The notes below the pieces were generated by a model. The model made no database searches. It saw nothing but the letters and a program-made list of their open reading frames with translations, and was not told where the DNA came from. Shown here one piece after another: positions 53,158 through 63,543 of a stretch of DNA of 64,000 bases; positions within the stretch are counted from its first letter, which is position 1, and each line of letters starts with the position of its first letter. The DNA comes from Zobellia uliginosa. GTDB taxonomy: Bacteria; Bacteroidota; Bacteroidia; Flavobacteriales; Flavobacteriaceae. The stretch is from positions 62,001-126,000 of the forward strand of contig NZ_JAHKPY010000002.1 in NCBI RefSeq assembly GCF_018860745.1, read 5' to 3'. Both the position numbers and the translations under genes were made by a program.

Positions 53158-54561
53158 CTAGTAAACGGCTTCAGGGGACGTTGTACGAATCAATTTTTCA
53201 TTAACGAATTCATAGATGCCCATCGGAGCTTGTTCTCTACCAAAACCTGAATTTTTAGTACCTCCAAATGGTAATTCAGGGGCAATACCGGTAACGTGAT
53301 TAATATAGACCATACCGGTATCTATTTGTCTTGCTACTTTTAGAGCTTCTTGAGTATCGTTACCAAAAACAGTACTACCTAAACCATATTTGGTAGCATT
53401 AGCAAGCGATATGGCTTCATCTATATTTTTGTAACTATAGAGCATAAACACCGGACCGAATATTTCTTCGTAGTACGCATCCATTTCTGGAGTAATGTCT
53501 GTGATTATAGTTGGTTCTACAAATGCACCAAGACCATTTACACGTTTGCCACCCATTACAATAGTAGCGTTTTGTTGTGCCGCCTTATTAATTTGGGCAA
53601 TAACACCTTGTGCAGCTGCTTCCGTACAAAGTGGGGCTACATTGGTTTCTTTATCCATGGGGTCGCCCACTATTAATGTGCTGAAAAAGTCTTTCACTTT
53701 AGATAAAAATTCTTCTTTCATACGTTCAGGAACAATAACCCTTTTAGGGGAAACACAAACCTGACCTGCATTCCACATTCTACCTTCAACTGCTGTTTTA
53801 ACGGCTTTATCGATATCAACATTCTCAAGTACTATAAATGGATCACTACCGCCTAGTTCGAGGGTCGCTTTTTTAACGTTAGATCCGGCTGCGCCTGCAA
53901 TACTTGCTCCTGCAGGTTCACTTCCTGTTAAGGATACAGCTTTGATTTTCGGATTCGAAACTAATTTTTCAATTTCTTTTCCCGGAATAAAGATATTGGT
54001 ATACACGCCATTAGGTAAACCAGCTTCTGTGAATAAATCTTCCATAAGCTGCGCACATTGTGGTACGTTCGATGCGTGTTTCAATACCATAGTATTACCC
54101 GCCATTAAGTTGGCAGAAGCACTTCTGGTAACTTGATAATATGGAAAATTCCATGGTTGAACGCTCAAAATGGTACCTATAGGTTCGTAAGAGATAAATG
54201 CATCTCCCATTTTTACATCTAATGGTTTATCTGCTAATAATTCAGCTGCATTATCAGCGTAGTAATCAAAAATATCTGCCGATAATTCTACTTCATAAAT
54301 AGACTCTGCCAATAATTTACCCATTTCTAAAGTGGCTAATTTTCCTAATTCCTCTTTACGCTTACGCATTAAAGAAGCCACTTTTTGAATAATCTGAGCT
54401 CTTTTTTCAAATGAAGTTTTTTTCCACGATTGGAAAGCTTCGTCCGCTTTATCGATTATTGCCGCTAATTGGGCATCTGTCATTGGTGGAAACTCTTTCA
54501 CCAATTTGTTATTAAACGGATTTACCGTTTTAATACTCGATGTTTTTTTTGTTGCTTCCAT
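53158..54561 (-). CDS. NAD(P)-dependent aldehyde dehydrogenase (succinate-semialdehyde dehydrogenase family)
   Basis: 467 residues. Catalytic Cys 269 in AGQVCVSPKRV, Glu about 237 in ATLELGGSDPF, and SLTGSEPAG as coenzyme loop. The closest recognisable group is succinate-semialdehyde/short-chain aldehyde dehydrogenases. It follows the DUF1566 gene in the same direction by 25 bases. Substrate not fixed by the sequence; a role in aldehyde detoxification alongside Dps is possible. Confidence 0.88.
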   Translation of the reverse strand: MEATKKTSSIKTVNPFNNKLVKEFPPMTDAQLAAIIDKADEAFQSWKKTSFEKRAQIIQKVASLMRKRKEELGKLATLEMGKLLAESIYEVELSADIFDYYADNAAELLADKPLDVKMGDAFISYEPIGTILSVQPWNFPYYQVTRSASANLMAGNTMVLKHASNVPQCAQLMEDLFTEAGLPNGVYTNIFIPGKEIEKLVSNPKIKAVSLTGSEPAGASIAGAAGSNVKKATLELGGSDPFIVLENVDIDKAVKTAVEGRMWNAGQVCVSPKRVIVPERMKEEFLSKVKDFFSTLIVGDPMDKETNVAPLCTEAAAQGVIAQINKAAQQNATIVMGGKRVNGLGAFVEPTIITDITPEMDAYYEEIFGPVFMLYSYKNIDEAISLANATKYGLGSTVFGNDTQEALKVARQIDTGMVYINHVTGIAPELPFGGTKNSGFGREQAPMGIYEFVNEKLIRTTSPEAVY

Positions 54562-54586
54562 GAATTATATATTTAATGTTAAACAT

Positions 54587-55899
54587 TTAATTTATATCTC
54601 TTACAAGTCTTACATAATTGTATGTACGTTCACCGCCTTCACCTAAATTTCCGCCTTCGTATTTGGTATCGAACCGTACGGCACCAGCACCATGAAAATC
54701 TTTTCCTTCGTTGTTGACTGCCCTGCCAAAAGCAACATACCAGGCGTAAAAGTAAGGCTCGCCACTTCTAAAATGCGCAGAAGTGCTGGTCCAATAATAA
54801 CCAAAATCATCAGTGCCGGCTTCATTAGAAATCGGTGTGCAATTGAATATAGGGTCAATAGCTGGACCTTTATTTTTACTGTCTTTGGCATTTGGTGCAA
54901 AAGAGTAGTCTACAATACCTTGTAATTCTTTTACATTCGGCAAACGCCAATCGGTATAGTCAGCTATGTTAGCATTTTTAGCATAAACCAAAGCATCTTT
55001 CCAATTTAGACCTTTTCCGCTATCTCCTTTTGTCCACATAAGGCCTGTAGCGTTATCAGAAATAGTTCCGTCTTTATTATCGGTAAAATTATTTATTCCA
55101 TAAACAGTACCTCTAACTGCACGCACATGCTTCAGTAGTGGGTTGCCCGTGGGTCTTTCTCCATTTTGGGGAGGTCTTCCATTTTCAGGAGGTGCCCCTT
55201 GGCCTGGAGGAGGCTGGCGATTTGGTGGCGGACCTTTATGGTCTTTCTCCTTATCTGGCGCAGCTGCCGGGTAGGCCTTTATATGCCCTGTAGCATGGTT
55301 TACACCAAAAGCAGCATTGTAACCACCTTCTTCTGTGTGACCAATATTGTATTGCTAGACCAGTATTGTTCACTTTTATCTACCTCTTCATTGTTGACAA
55401 GGGAAAAATAATTGGTATCTAAATACGGCCATCCAGAATCAAAATTACTAATGGAAAATAATTCTTTTGCAGATGGTATTCGCCAATCATCATGACCACC
55501 AAGTTCTAAATTTTCACAATAATCTTTGGCATCTTGCCAATCAAAGCCTTCTGAACTAGGGATTTCTTGCCACATGAGCCCTGAGTTATTATCTGTAATA
55601 GTACCATTCCCATTTTTGGTAAAGGACATTTTTTCGCCTTTCAGATAATTAGCATCTTGACCATAAAGAGAATCACTTTCAGAGATAGCATCAAGCACAT
55701 TTCCATCATTGTCATACAAAGTGTACTGTCCCGTTGCAATCTGTACATAGTTGTTAGTTTTCAGACTATCCTTAGAAATAGTGATTTGAGATTTTTTGTT
55801 CTCCTTATTTTTACAACCAGAAACAAATGCCAATGCTGAAAACCATATGATGGACATACTTAGCAAATTTGCCGTTTTTATTGTTGCTAAATTTTTCAT
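54587..55899 (-). pseudogene. DUF1566-repeat lipoprotein, frameshifted
   Basis: The first half (from 55,899) is a lipoprotein with FVSGC and a DUF1566 unit (GLMWQEIPSSEG, DDWRIPSAKELFSI), ending early at 55,300. Reading one base differently near 55,345-55,355 the sequence continues as HTEEGGYNAAFGVN, a proline/glycine-rich linker and a second DUF1566 unit (GLMWTKGDSGKGLNW, DWRLPNVKELQGI) to 54,587. Together that would be about 437 residues, matching the intact 426-residue paralogue at 57,721-59,001 from end to end apart from the linker. One lost base explains the break. It may be a genuine pseudogene or a base-call error; no other disruption is seen. Confidence 0.85.
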
Positions 55900-55914
55900 G
55901 ATTATTTTCTGAAG

Positions 55915-57534
55915 TTAATTACCTCCTGGACCGCCAGTACCTGGTTCTCCTGTTGGTCCCATTTCTCCTCCAATTTGTGTAACCGTGCTACTTATTGTAA
56001 ATGAATCACCTGAGTCTGTTCCTCCACTATAAGTTCCAGAGGTGTATAATCCATTAACTTCAGTGCCATTGCTTACACTTCCTCCGGTATAGATAGTATA
56101 CGTTTGATCTGTTTCTAATTTTGCGTTGGAATAAATAATTGTATTTACGCTATAGGGTACTTCATAAGTAAGGGCTTCCGTACCATCTTCCGATTGTATG
56201 TTCAATAACTGATTTACATTGACACCATCAAAGATTACTGAGTTTTGTGTGCTTTCGCTCTCTGTAGGGAATGAAGTATTTAGTGCTAACCCTAAAATTG
56301 TTCCTCCAGTTATTTTAAATGTATTATCATCACAATCAAAACTGCCATCGGGCTCATCGGTACGAACTGCTATGGCAATGGTCGTACCACCTGTAACGGT
56401 AATTCCTCCGTTACTATCAATAGCATCATTAAGCGTGGCGTAAACATAAATATTTCCTCCATTAATATATATATCATCACCTGCATTAAGACCGTCATCG
56501 TATGAATTGATGTTCATTGTACCGTCATTAATGGTCAATGTTCCTTTTGCTTCTATACCTTCGCCTTCTGAAGTAGTTATTTCAAAATCACCTCCATTAA
56601 TTGTTACATATGGCGTAATGGAATCATCGGGTTCTTCCTCGTCGTCAATGTCATACGAAGCTGCAATTCCATCATCAATTGCATTAATAGTAAAGGTTCC
56701 GTCGTTGATAATAATATAGCCTTCTTCACAATCCATTGCATCGCTATCTGCTGTTAAATTAAGTGTACCTCCGTCTACAATAATGTAATCGTTGGTGTGT
56801 ATGGCATCAGATGCTGCTTCTGTAACTGTGATTGTTCCACTAATTACCCTAATATAATCATCACTTGCGATACCGTGCTTGTAGTTTCCTGCAACGTTAA
56901 GTGCTCCTGAACCGCTAAAAACCAATTGTCCTTCGCTAAAAAATGTTGCTTTTGCATCTTCATCATCAGGAATATTACTGTAAGTTGATGCATCGGTCAG
57001 GCTGTTTGTACCTTCCAAAACAACAAAAATGGTTTTAGAAGATTGGATGTTGACCGCAGGACCATCAGTATTCGCGATACTTAAATCACTTAACGATAAT
57101 TTGAATTTCTTATCACTGTAAATTTTTAGCATACCATCTGTTGTTGTGCCCGATACTTCGTAAGCCACTTCTGAAATAGTGGAATTAATAGTAACATCGG
57201 CACCATCTTGTGTAATAACCACATCATCAGGAACAGGGTTTGTAATTGAAGCCGAAGCGTTAGAAAATACAATTTGTACGGTATTTTCAAAAGTTGCATT
57301 TTCTACTAAATCATCTTCATCCGCACCTGTGTTATCGGTATCTCCTTCAGCCGTTCCAGAGGTGTTTGTGTTTGTTATGGTAATAGAAGTGTCATCATCA
57401 ACTACTTCTTCATCTACCGTTACAGTATCTTCATCATCATCATCGCTACATGAACTAAAAGTTAATATTGAAGCGCTAAATGCTAAAGCAATAAGGAGTA
57501 AATTGATATTCTTTTTAATTATTATATTTTTCAT
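55915..57534 (-). CDS. Cthe_2159-like carbohydrate-binding beta-helix lipoprotein
   Basis: 539 residues. Lipoprotein signal (LTFSSC, Cys about 29), an acidic D/E/T-rich spacer, then a long run of beta-helix repeats with aspartates at turns: SDAIHTNDYIIVDGG, SDAMDCEEGYIIINDG, GLNAGDDIYINGG, DAIDSNGGITVTGG (about 215-415). This pattern matches the Cthe_2159 family of calcium-binding polygalacturonate-binding proteins. The tail is Gly/Ser/Thr rich (GPTGEPGTGGPGG). It sits between two DUF1566 lipoproteins, so a shared surface complex is likely. Ligand inferred. Confidence 0.83.
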   Translation of the reverse strand: MKNIIIKKNINLLLIALAFSASILTFSSCSDDDDEDTVTVDEEVVDDDTSITITNTNTSGTAEGDTDNTGADEDDLVENATFENTVQIVFSNASASITNPVPDDVVITQDGADVTINSTISEVAYEVSGTTTDGMLKIYSDKKFKLSLSDLSIANTDGPAVNIQSSKTIFVVLEGTNSLTDASTYSNIPDDEDAKATFFSEGQLVFSGSGALNVAGNYKHGIASDDYIRVISGTITVTEAASDAIHTNDYIIVDGGTLNLTADSDAMDCEEGYIIINDGTFTINAIDDGIAASYDIDDEEEPDDSITPYVTINGGDFEITTSEGEGIEAKGTLTINDGTMNINSYDDGLNAGDDIYINGGNIYVYATLNDAIDSNGGITVTGGTTIAIAVRTDEPDGSFDCDDNTFKITGGTILGLALNTSFPTESESTQNSVIFDGVNVNQLLNIQSEDGTEALTYEVPYSVNTIIYSNAKLETDQTYTIYTGGSVSNGTEVNGLYTSGTYSGGTDSGDSFTISSTVTQIGGEMGPTGEPGTGGPGGN

Positions 57535-57720
57535 CGTTCTTTATCTTTATAGTATAAATATTAGTAAATATTTAATTGCAATTTTGAGTTTTCAGTGAAT
57601 GCCCTTTAGTTCTCTGTAAACTAGATGTTATGATCTATTTCTGTTTTTATTAATTTTCGAAAATTGTGTGCTTGTATGTGTTGCATAGAATAATCATGGC
57701 TTGCATTAGTTGAGTTATTA

Positions 57721-59001
57721 TTATAAATCTCTAACCAACCTTACATAATTATTGATTCGTTGCGCATCACCTTGAGGGCCGTGGCCTTTGGGCCAATCTT
57801 TAGGGTCACCAATTTTTGGGTCACTACGCTGCGCACCTGCTCCGTGTACATCCATCCATTTACCATCCATATATCCCATGGCCCTACCAAAAGAAACATA
57901 AGATGCGTTTCTACCTTTTGCCTCAGTAGACCAGTTAGAATGTGTTGTACTAGACCAATAAAAAGGGTAGTCTTTTTGACCAGCTTCATTTATGATTTCA
58001 GAACAATTAAAAAGTGGGTCTATTGCTGCGGATTCTGAAGTGTTAGGGGAACGGGAATAATCAACGATACTTTGTAGTTCTTTTACGTTGGGCAACCGCC
58101 AATCAGAATACCCTGCAAATTCATAGTTTTCGGCATAGTTTAATGCTTCTTGCCATAAGATGCCTTTTTGGTTGTCGTTGTGCATCCACATGAGACCTGT
58201 AGCCTTATCTGAGATGGTGCCATTGCCGTTATCTTCAAAATTATTGATACCGTAATTCTTGTTCCCTCTTACATAGGTTACAAAAAACGTTTTATCACCG
58301 GGACCAAATGGCATCCTTAATCCGTAACCTTTTATACGACCATCGGCAAAATTGACGCCGAATAACAAATCTCCACCCACATACATGTTAGAACTAGCAT
58401 ATTGAGAGTCTATAATTCGTTCTCTTGCACTGGTGTCTCCGTAAGCGAATTTGAAATAATCGGTATCTATAAAAGGAATTAACCCTTCTAAAGATGAAGA
58501 ATTATAACCGCTAGGGTCAACACCACTAAAAACTATTAAAGAAAATTGTTCTTTAATGGTAGGCAATCGCCAATCTGTATAGCCACCTAAATTGAAAGAA
58601 GCAGCACCAGCTGCTGCCTCTTTATAAGTCATTTTATCACTTGCCGTAATTCTTCCATCGCCATTTGTGTCGGGGCTCTGCTGCCACATTAAACCCGTAA
58701 CTAGATCAGTTACCGTACCATCATCATTATCTTTGTATTTAGGGATGCTACCAGGGTAATTTGCATTTTGTCCATAAAAATCATCACCAATAGCTGGTGC
58801 TTTAATTTCAGTACTGTTGTCGTAGAATTTACTCTGATTTGTACCAACAATAGGGTAATCTAAATTACTCTTGTCATTATGTACAATACTATTAAGCCTT
58901 GAGTTTTTACCAGAGCTCAATAACAAAACAATGACTATGAGAACACAACAAAACCCGAATACGATTGATGTCTTTTTTTTAGGTTTTACAATCCGTTTCA
59001 T
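57721..59001 (-). CDS. DUF1566-repeat lipoprotein/exported protein
   Basis: 426 residues with an N-terminal membrane helix (about 12-31, VFGFCCVLIVIVLLL) and two DUF1566 units, GLMWQQSPDTNGDG with DWRLPTIKEQF, and GLMWMHNDNQKGILW with DWRLPNVKELQSI. DUF1566 resembles lectin-like surface domains; function is not known. It lies 21 bases behind dps in the same direction, so it is likely in the dps transcript. The frameshifted paralogue lies two genes further on. Confidence 0.82.
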   Translation of the reverse strand: MKRIVKPKKKTSIVFGFCCVLIVIVLLLSSGKNSRLNSIVHNDKSNLDYPIVGTNQSKFYDNSTEIKAPAIGDDFYGQNANYPGSIPKYKDNDDGTVTDLVTGLMWQQSPDTNGDGRITASDKMTYKEAAAGAASFNLGGYTDWRLPTIKEQFSLIVFSGVDPSGYNSSSLEGLIPFIDTDYFKFAYGDTSARERIIDSQYASSNMYVGGDLLFGVNFADGRIKGYGLRMPFGPGDKTFFVTYVRGNKNYGINNFEDNGNGTISDKATGLMWMHNDNQKGILWQEALNYAENYEFAGYSDWRLPNVKELQSIVDYSRSPNTSESAAIDPLFNCSEIINEAGQKDYPFYWSSTTHSNWSTEAKGRNASYVSFGRAMGYMDGKWMDVHGAGAQRSDPKIGDPKDWPKGHGPQGDAQRINNYVRLVRDL

Positions 59002-59022
59002 AATGGTTCTGTTTAATTTAAA

Positions 59023-59499
59023 TTATGCTAAATGTGAACGTAGCATCCAAGCAGTTTTCTCATGTTGTTCCATCAACCCAGTAACATAATCACTAATACC
59101 TTCAGCTTGCCATTTGTCTGAAATTGGTTTTATTTCTTCTCGTAGAAAAATGATAATGCTTTCGTGGTCTTCTAATAATTCTGCGAATACGCTTTGACTG
59201 TCATTGCCGCCTTTCGCCTTTTCCGTAAGATGTGTCAATTGAGAATAGTCTTTTAATGTTGCTGGTACATAATGACCCAATGCACGTATTTTTTCAGCTA
59301 CAGTATCAACCACCTCTTGTTGCTCTTCATACAACGTTTCTAGATAAAGGTGTACCGAATGAAAATCGGGTCCTTCTACGTTCCAATGGAAGTTTAGAGT
59401 TTTTGAATAGAGTACAAATTCATCTGCTAATATTTTTGATAATTGATCTGCAATAGCTTGTCTATTTTCTGCTGAAATTCCAATGTTAGGTGTTTTCAT
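59023..59499 (-). CDS. dps: Dps-family DNA-protection / iron-storage protein
   Basis: 158 residues, usual length for Dps. The ferroxidase site is spread over LNFHWNVEGPDFHSVHLYLETLYEEQQEVVDTVAEKI (about 40-75), with the conserved His, Asp and Glu; the C-terminal MEQHEKTAWMLRS helix is typical. It forms a 12-subunit shell that oxidises iron with hydrogen peroxide and shields DNA. Its promoter carries the same Crp/Fnr-type site as the stress genes 11-23 kb away. Confidence 0.93.
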   Translation of the reverse strand: MKTPNIGISAENRQAIADQLSKILADEFVLYSKTLNFHWNVEGPDFHSVHLYLETLYEEQQEVVDTVAEKIRALGHYVPATLKDYSQLTHLTEKAKGGNDSQSVFAELLEDHESIIIFLREEIKPISDKWQAEGISDYVTGLMEQHEKTAWMLRSHLA

Positions 59500-59526
59500 T
59501 TTTGTAGATTTTTATATATGATATAC

Positions 59527-59569
59527 CAAAGTTATTGAGATTCAAAAACGATTATACTGATACAAATCA
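59527..59569 (-). promoter_or_regulatory. dps promoter: TGA-N6-TCA site plus perfect -7 element
   Basis: TGATACAAATCA lies at 59558-59569. On the minus strand TAACTTTG (59534 to 59527), a perfect TAnnTTTG, follows after exactly 23 nt. The dps start codon is at 59,499. Confidence 0.7.
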
Positions 59570-59676
59570 TGTTATCGTTTTTTAAGAAAACTTTACAATT
59601 GCAGTACTAATGGAAGAAAAGACTCCCCTTAATATGTACAGAAATCGGAAACGGAAATATGCTTTGAATGATTTTT

Positions 59677-60735
59677 TTAGCTATCAGAATTAGAAAGTGT
59701 TTCTTTGATTTCTTTTACAGTTTGGCGGGCTGTTTTACCCACGCCGTAAATGGTAGCAGAGGCAAATCCGGTCCAATTACCATAACCTACAAGCCATAAA
59801 TTAGGCTCTTTGATTGAACGGGTATAGGTAGTCTCTACTTTATTATTTTCTACAACCCCTAATGATTCTATGTGTTTTAAATTAGCTTTAAAACCGGTAC
59901 ACCAGATAATAGCATCAAACCGTTCTTTGGTACCGTCTTGCCAGATAACGCCATGTTCATAAAATTCTTTGAATGGGCGAACGGCATGTAGCACATTTCT
60001 ACTTCTTGCCTCTTTAACACTTGCTACCATAACTATATTAGCTAAGGAAATACTATGACTGTTTTCTGATTTGACTTTTGATTTCCCTAGAAATTTTTGT
60101 GTCGCTTCATTAAAAAGGTAGCGCCCGTCAATATCATCAGGTAGAAACTGAGGCTCTTTTAATGTTACCCATTGTGTAGGTGTCCCTTTTGATACTTCTG
60201 CTAATATTTGTGCTCCAGAATTTCCTCCACCTATAATCAAGGTTTTTTTGCCTTTAAAAATATCCGGATTCTTATAATCTGCAGAATGTAGTTGTATACC
60301 TGAAAATGTAGTGCTTTTTGGGTATTCTGGTATAAACGGATTTCCTGACGTTCCGGTTGCACTTACTATGGTCTTTGAATAAAAAACACCTTTGTTGGTT
60401 TCGGTTTTAAAGAGCCCATTTTCTTTTTCAACTTTAAAAACATCGGTTTGTCTTTGAATAGCAAAATCGTATCTTTTTTCATAGGCAGATAAGTATGCTA
60501 GAAATTCTGATTTTGAAGGATATTCATTCTTACCTCTAGGCATTGCCCAACCAGATAGGGAGCTGTACGTTGAAGGGGAAAATAATTTAAGGCTATCCCA
60601 GGTTTTTAACCAAGATCCACCAGCTTCTTTTTGATTATCTAATATAAGATAGCTCAACGAGCTTCTTTTTAAAAAATAGCCAACGGATAAGCCTGCTTGT
60701 CCGCCGCCTATAATTATAATATCGTATATTTTCAA
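59677..60735 (-). CDS. Flavin-dependent monooxygenase / NAD(P)-binding oxidoreductase (ArsO-like)
   Basis: 352 residues. FAD motif GGGQAGLSVGYFLKRS at the N terminus, NADP-type motif IIGGGNSGAQILAEVSKG at about 169-186, and IWCTGFKANLKHIE near the C terminus. The pattern is that of class B flavin monooxygenases and the ArsO/YpdA-like group. The Baeyer-Villiger fingerprint (FxGxxxHxxxW) is not evident (ATSGN, FSGIQLHSADY is a variant). Substrate unknown; the neighbouring oleate hydratase hints at lipid or detoxification chemistry. Confidence 0.8.
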   Translation of the reverse strand: MKIYDIIIIGGGQAGLSVGYFLKRSSLSYLILDNQKEAGGSWLKTWDSLKLFSPSTYSSLSGWAMPRGKNEYPSKSEFLAYLSAYEKRYDFAIQRQTDVFKVEKENGLFKTETNKGVFYSKTIVSATGTSGNPFIPEYPKSTTFSGIQLHSADYKNPDIFKGKKTLIIGGGNSGAQILAEVSKGTPTQWVTLKEPQFLPDDIDGRYLFNEATQKFLGKSKVKSENSHSISLANIVMVASVKEARSRNVLHAVRPFKEFYEHGVIWQDGTKERFDAIIWCTGFKANLKHIESLGVVENNKVETTYTRSIKEPNLWLVGYGNWTGFASATIYGVGKTARQTVKEIKETLSNSDS

Positions 60736-60845
60736 ATCAAGTATTGTTTTAAGATTAAAGCAATCCTTATCGCTGCATGAAAATGGTTAAAAACCAATAA
60801 GATAGAATTTACCTTTTTTACAAGGTAATTAAACCCTTTTAAAAG

Positions 60846-62786
60846 TTAATGCGTAAGCTCTTTTGCCCACCCTTTAATTTTATCTAACTGTTCATAAAGA
60901 AAAGAATCATGTTGATCTTCGTCTTCTACTCCTTCAGGTAAAATATGTTCAAAGTAAGTGTTTTTAAGTACACGTTTTAGAACACTTTCTCCAGGAAAAG
61001 GTTTGTAATCGTTTAATGCCTTAGCAGCCTTTAATAGTTGACGAATATCATACTGACCAGCAGCAATATCGGGCACTTGCTTATTAAGGTTCAGCAATTT
61101 ATAAACAGCTATTCTAGCAGTTCTAATTGAAGTGTCTACGGTAAACACAACATCATTAGGCGTTTCTACAAACTGCCCTACAAGACCTAAATTCTTAGAA
61201 CCATTTGGTACAACTTCTGGTCTGTCTCCTGCAGCCCTAGGCATAAACATTGAGGTAATGTATGGCATGAAACTAGTTTTAACAATGGTATTTTTAATGA
61301 TAGTATCAACTTTATCTTCTAAACCAATATGAAAACATAACTCAGCTAAAACCTCATTACCTGTACATTGTGGCATTGGTTTTTTACTATAGTTCCCGTT
61401 TTTATCCATAAATAAAGCATACACCCATATCACCAGAATATCATCTGGTTGTTCAGGAAAGTGCGGTTGGCGATTAATGGTAAAACTCATTAACCAGTTA
61501 GAGTCTGTTATAGTAACAATCCCTCCGGTTGCCGATTTTCCAGAATAGGGGTCGTTTACACAGTATTCTTTTATTTTTTCGGTGAAAGCTGATGGGCGAC
61601 ATGTTAATGTTGCAGATTCCCAAGAAGATTTTTCAACAGAACTGTAGAACTTTTCAGGTTTACCAAATTCAATAGATTTTGTAGCTAAGTTTTTCCATAA
61701 CTGCCATCCGTCACTTTCACCACTTTTAATACTATCAATTCCCTCTATTGGTGCATTTGTATTATCGCCATAACGAGTGTCTTCTGTCATTGAACCTGTG
61801 GTAACAATCACAAAATCGTTTTCAGTTACAGGGATTGTTACTTCTTTATCTTCTTGTTGTGTAATAATGCCTTTAACAACTTTACCTTCCGTATTTATTT
61901 GTACATCTAAATCCTTAACGAAAGTGTTGAACTGAATTTTAACTCCTTTAGATTTTAGATGTTCTGTTAAAGGTTTTACAAAGGTGTCATGCTGATTGTA
62001 TTTTGGAAATACCAAGCATGATAGATCATTAAAACCGTCAATACGGTGTAAAAATCGGTGCATATATAATTTGCACTCTAGTAGACTGTGCCAGTTTTCA
62101 AAAGCGAACATGGTACGAAATAGTGTCCAAAAATTACTTTTAAAAAATGAATCACTGAAATAACTTTCGACGGTAACATCATCTAGCTCTTCTTTCTTTT
62201 TTAGTAAAAGTTTTACAACAGCTAATTGATCTAGTTTGTTTAAATTAAATTTACTAAAATCTAGTACTTCCCCGTTATTATGAATTAATCTAGCTTTTGA
62301 ATAATTGGGGTCGTTATCATTTAATAAACGAAATTCGTCTAAAACACTATAAGGTGCTGGCATTTCTAAAGCAGGAATATCTTGAAAAATATCCCATAGA
62401 TTCTCATAGTTCATTTCCAGTTCTCTACCTCCTCTTATTAGGTAGCCATCCTTAGCATTTCCTGATCCATCTAAAGAACCACCTTCAATGGCAATTTTGT
62501 CAAGAAAAATTATATTTTTCCCGGGTATGTGTCCATCTCTTATAAAGTAATATGCAGCAGACAGACCGGCAATACCAGTCCCAACAATATAAACCTTACT
62601 GTTTTTGAAAGATTTAGGAGGTATACCTTTATTACGTTGGTAATTTCCTGTAAGATCAGCAAAAGGCATGGGTTGATCTTTAGAATTGCGTACTACTTCT
62701 TTACTAGCATCTGGAGCATGATCTACCTGTCCAGGGAATGGTGAAGCGTTTAATACTTTGTCGAATTTTTCTGTTATTTTTCCCAT
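60846..62786 (-). CDS. ohyA: Oleate hydratase (FAD-dependent)
   Basis: 646 residues, the length of the Elizabethkingia oleate hydratase. [19 protein letters not shown] is the FAD motif (about 68-86), [14 protein letters not shown] the substrate/FAD segment containing the catalytic Glu, and [36 protein letters not shown] and [15 protein letters not shown] are family blocks. It adds water to the 9-10 double bond of unsaturated fatty acids to give 10-hydroxy fatty acids. No signal peptide; a cytosolic enzyme acting at membranes. A second, different oleate hydratase begins beyond the HdeD gene. Confidence 0.93.
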   Translation of the reverse strand: MGKITEKFDKVLNASPFPGQVDHAPDASKEVVRNSKDQPMPFADLTGNYQRNKGIPPKSFKNSKVYIVGTGIAGLSAAYYFIRDGHIPGKNIIFLDKIAIEGGSLDGSGNAKDGYLIRGGRELEMNYENLWDIFQDIPALEMPAPYSVLDEFRLLNDNDPNYSKARLIHNNGEVLDFSKFNLNKLDQLAVVKLLLKKKEELDDVTVESYFSDSFFKSNFWTLFRTMFAFENWHSLLECKLYMHRFLHRIDGFNDLSCLVFPKYNQHDTFVKPLTEHLKSKGVKIQFNTFVKDLDVQINTEGKVVKGIITQQEDKEVTIPVTENDFVIVTTGSMTEDTRYGDNTNAPIEGIDSIKSGESDGWQLWKNLATKSIEFGKPEKFYSSVEKSSWESATLTCRPSAFTEKIKEYCVNDPYSGKSATGGIVTITDSNWLMSFTINRQPHFPEQPDDILVIWVYALFMDKNGNYSKKPMPQCTGNEVLAELCFHIGLEDKVDTIIKNTIVKTSFMPYITSMFMPRAAGDRPEVVPNGSKNLGLVGQFVETPNDVVFTVDTSIRTARIAVYKLLNLNKQVPDIAAGQYDIRQLLKAAKALNDYKPFPGESVLKRVLKNTYFEHILPEGVEDEDQHDSFLYEQLDKIKGWAKELTH

Positions 62787-62917
62787 GTTTTCTAATTTTA
62801 TTTTTAAGTGATACTGCTTTTAAATTTAATAGCAGTGAACGCATTGTATTATGATAAACCTGTCTTTTATATTGAAGCCCCCTAATTAATTGACTATAGT
62901 GTTTTCTTAAAGTTGTC

Positions 62918-63481
62918 TTATAGATTTTTACCCATTTTTTTAAGGTCAAAGCCCAAGAAAATTCTAAATACCCCAGCCGTAATAAACCCGAAGGCAGTCA
63001 TATACACTAAGCTCAGTCCCGCGTAAAAAGGGTAGGTCAAAATTAAAAGGGAAAGAAGGAGTGTTACTATGCCCCAAAATATAAGCAGGCCCCATCGGGT
63101 AACCCCAAATACCTTTAGTTGAAAAGAAAGGCCGAGACTCAGAATACTTTGAAACAGTAGCCAAAAACCCACGAATATGGGTAAAAGCATCATGGTCATA
63201 AGTGGATGAATCAAAAGTAATGTGCCAACAATCAGGTCTAAAAGACCTGCTAGCAAATACCAGTTCAAACCTTCCATTACATTTCTATTTGAAATAGCAA
63301 AAACGATGTGGAATACACCGGATGCTAAAATGAAAAAGCTAAAAAGCATACTTAAGGATAAATAACTTTCTAATGGGGTACGGATTACCCACACCCCAAT
63401 AAATAAGTATAGAATACCCACTAAAATAGATATCCACCAGTTCTTTATAGCTTTTTGAGTCGAATCCAATAATGTGTTCAT
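62918..63481 (-). CDS. HdeD-family (DUF308) membrane protein
   Basis: 187 residues with six membrane helices arranged as three repeated pairs; GILYLFIGVWVIRTPLESYLSLSMLF and GLLDLIVGTLLLIHPLMTMMLLP are typical DUF308 units. HdeD proteins are linked to acid resistance. It lies between the two oleate hydratases on the same strand. The 131-base gap to the next gene may hold a promoter. Confidence 0.88.
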   Translation of the reverse strand: MNTLLDSTQKAIKNWWISILVGILYLFIGVWVIRTPLESYLSLSMLFSFFILASGVFHIVFAISNRNVMEGLNWYLLAGLLDLIVGTLLLIHPLMTMMLLPIFVGFWLLFQSILSLGLSFQLKVFGVTRWGLLIFWGIVTLLLSLLILTYPFYAGLSLVYMTAFGFITAGVFRIFLGFDLKKMGKNL

Positions 63482-63543
63482 AATTATTTTTTTTATCTTT
63501 AGTTATACTATATTTTAAACTGCTAAAGACAATCTATTTTTAT

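Noticed and set aside
60755-60789. TGA-N6-TTA site before the flavin monooxygenase gene
   Set aside because: No TAnnTTTG element at 23 nt on the minus strand.
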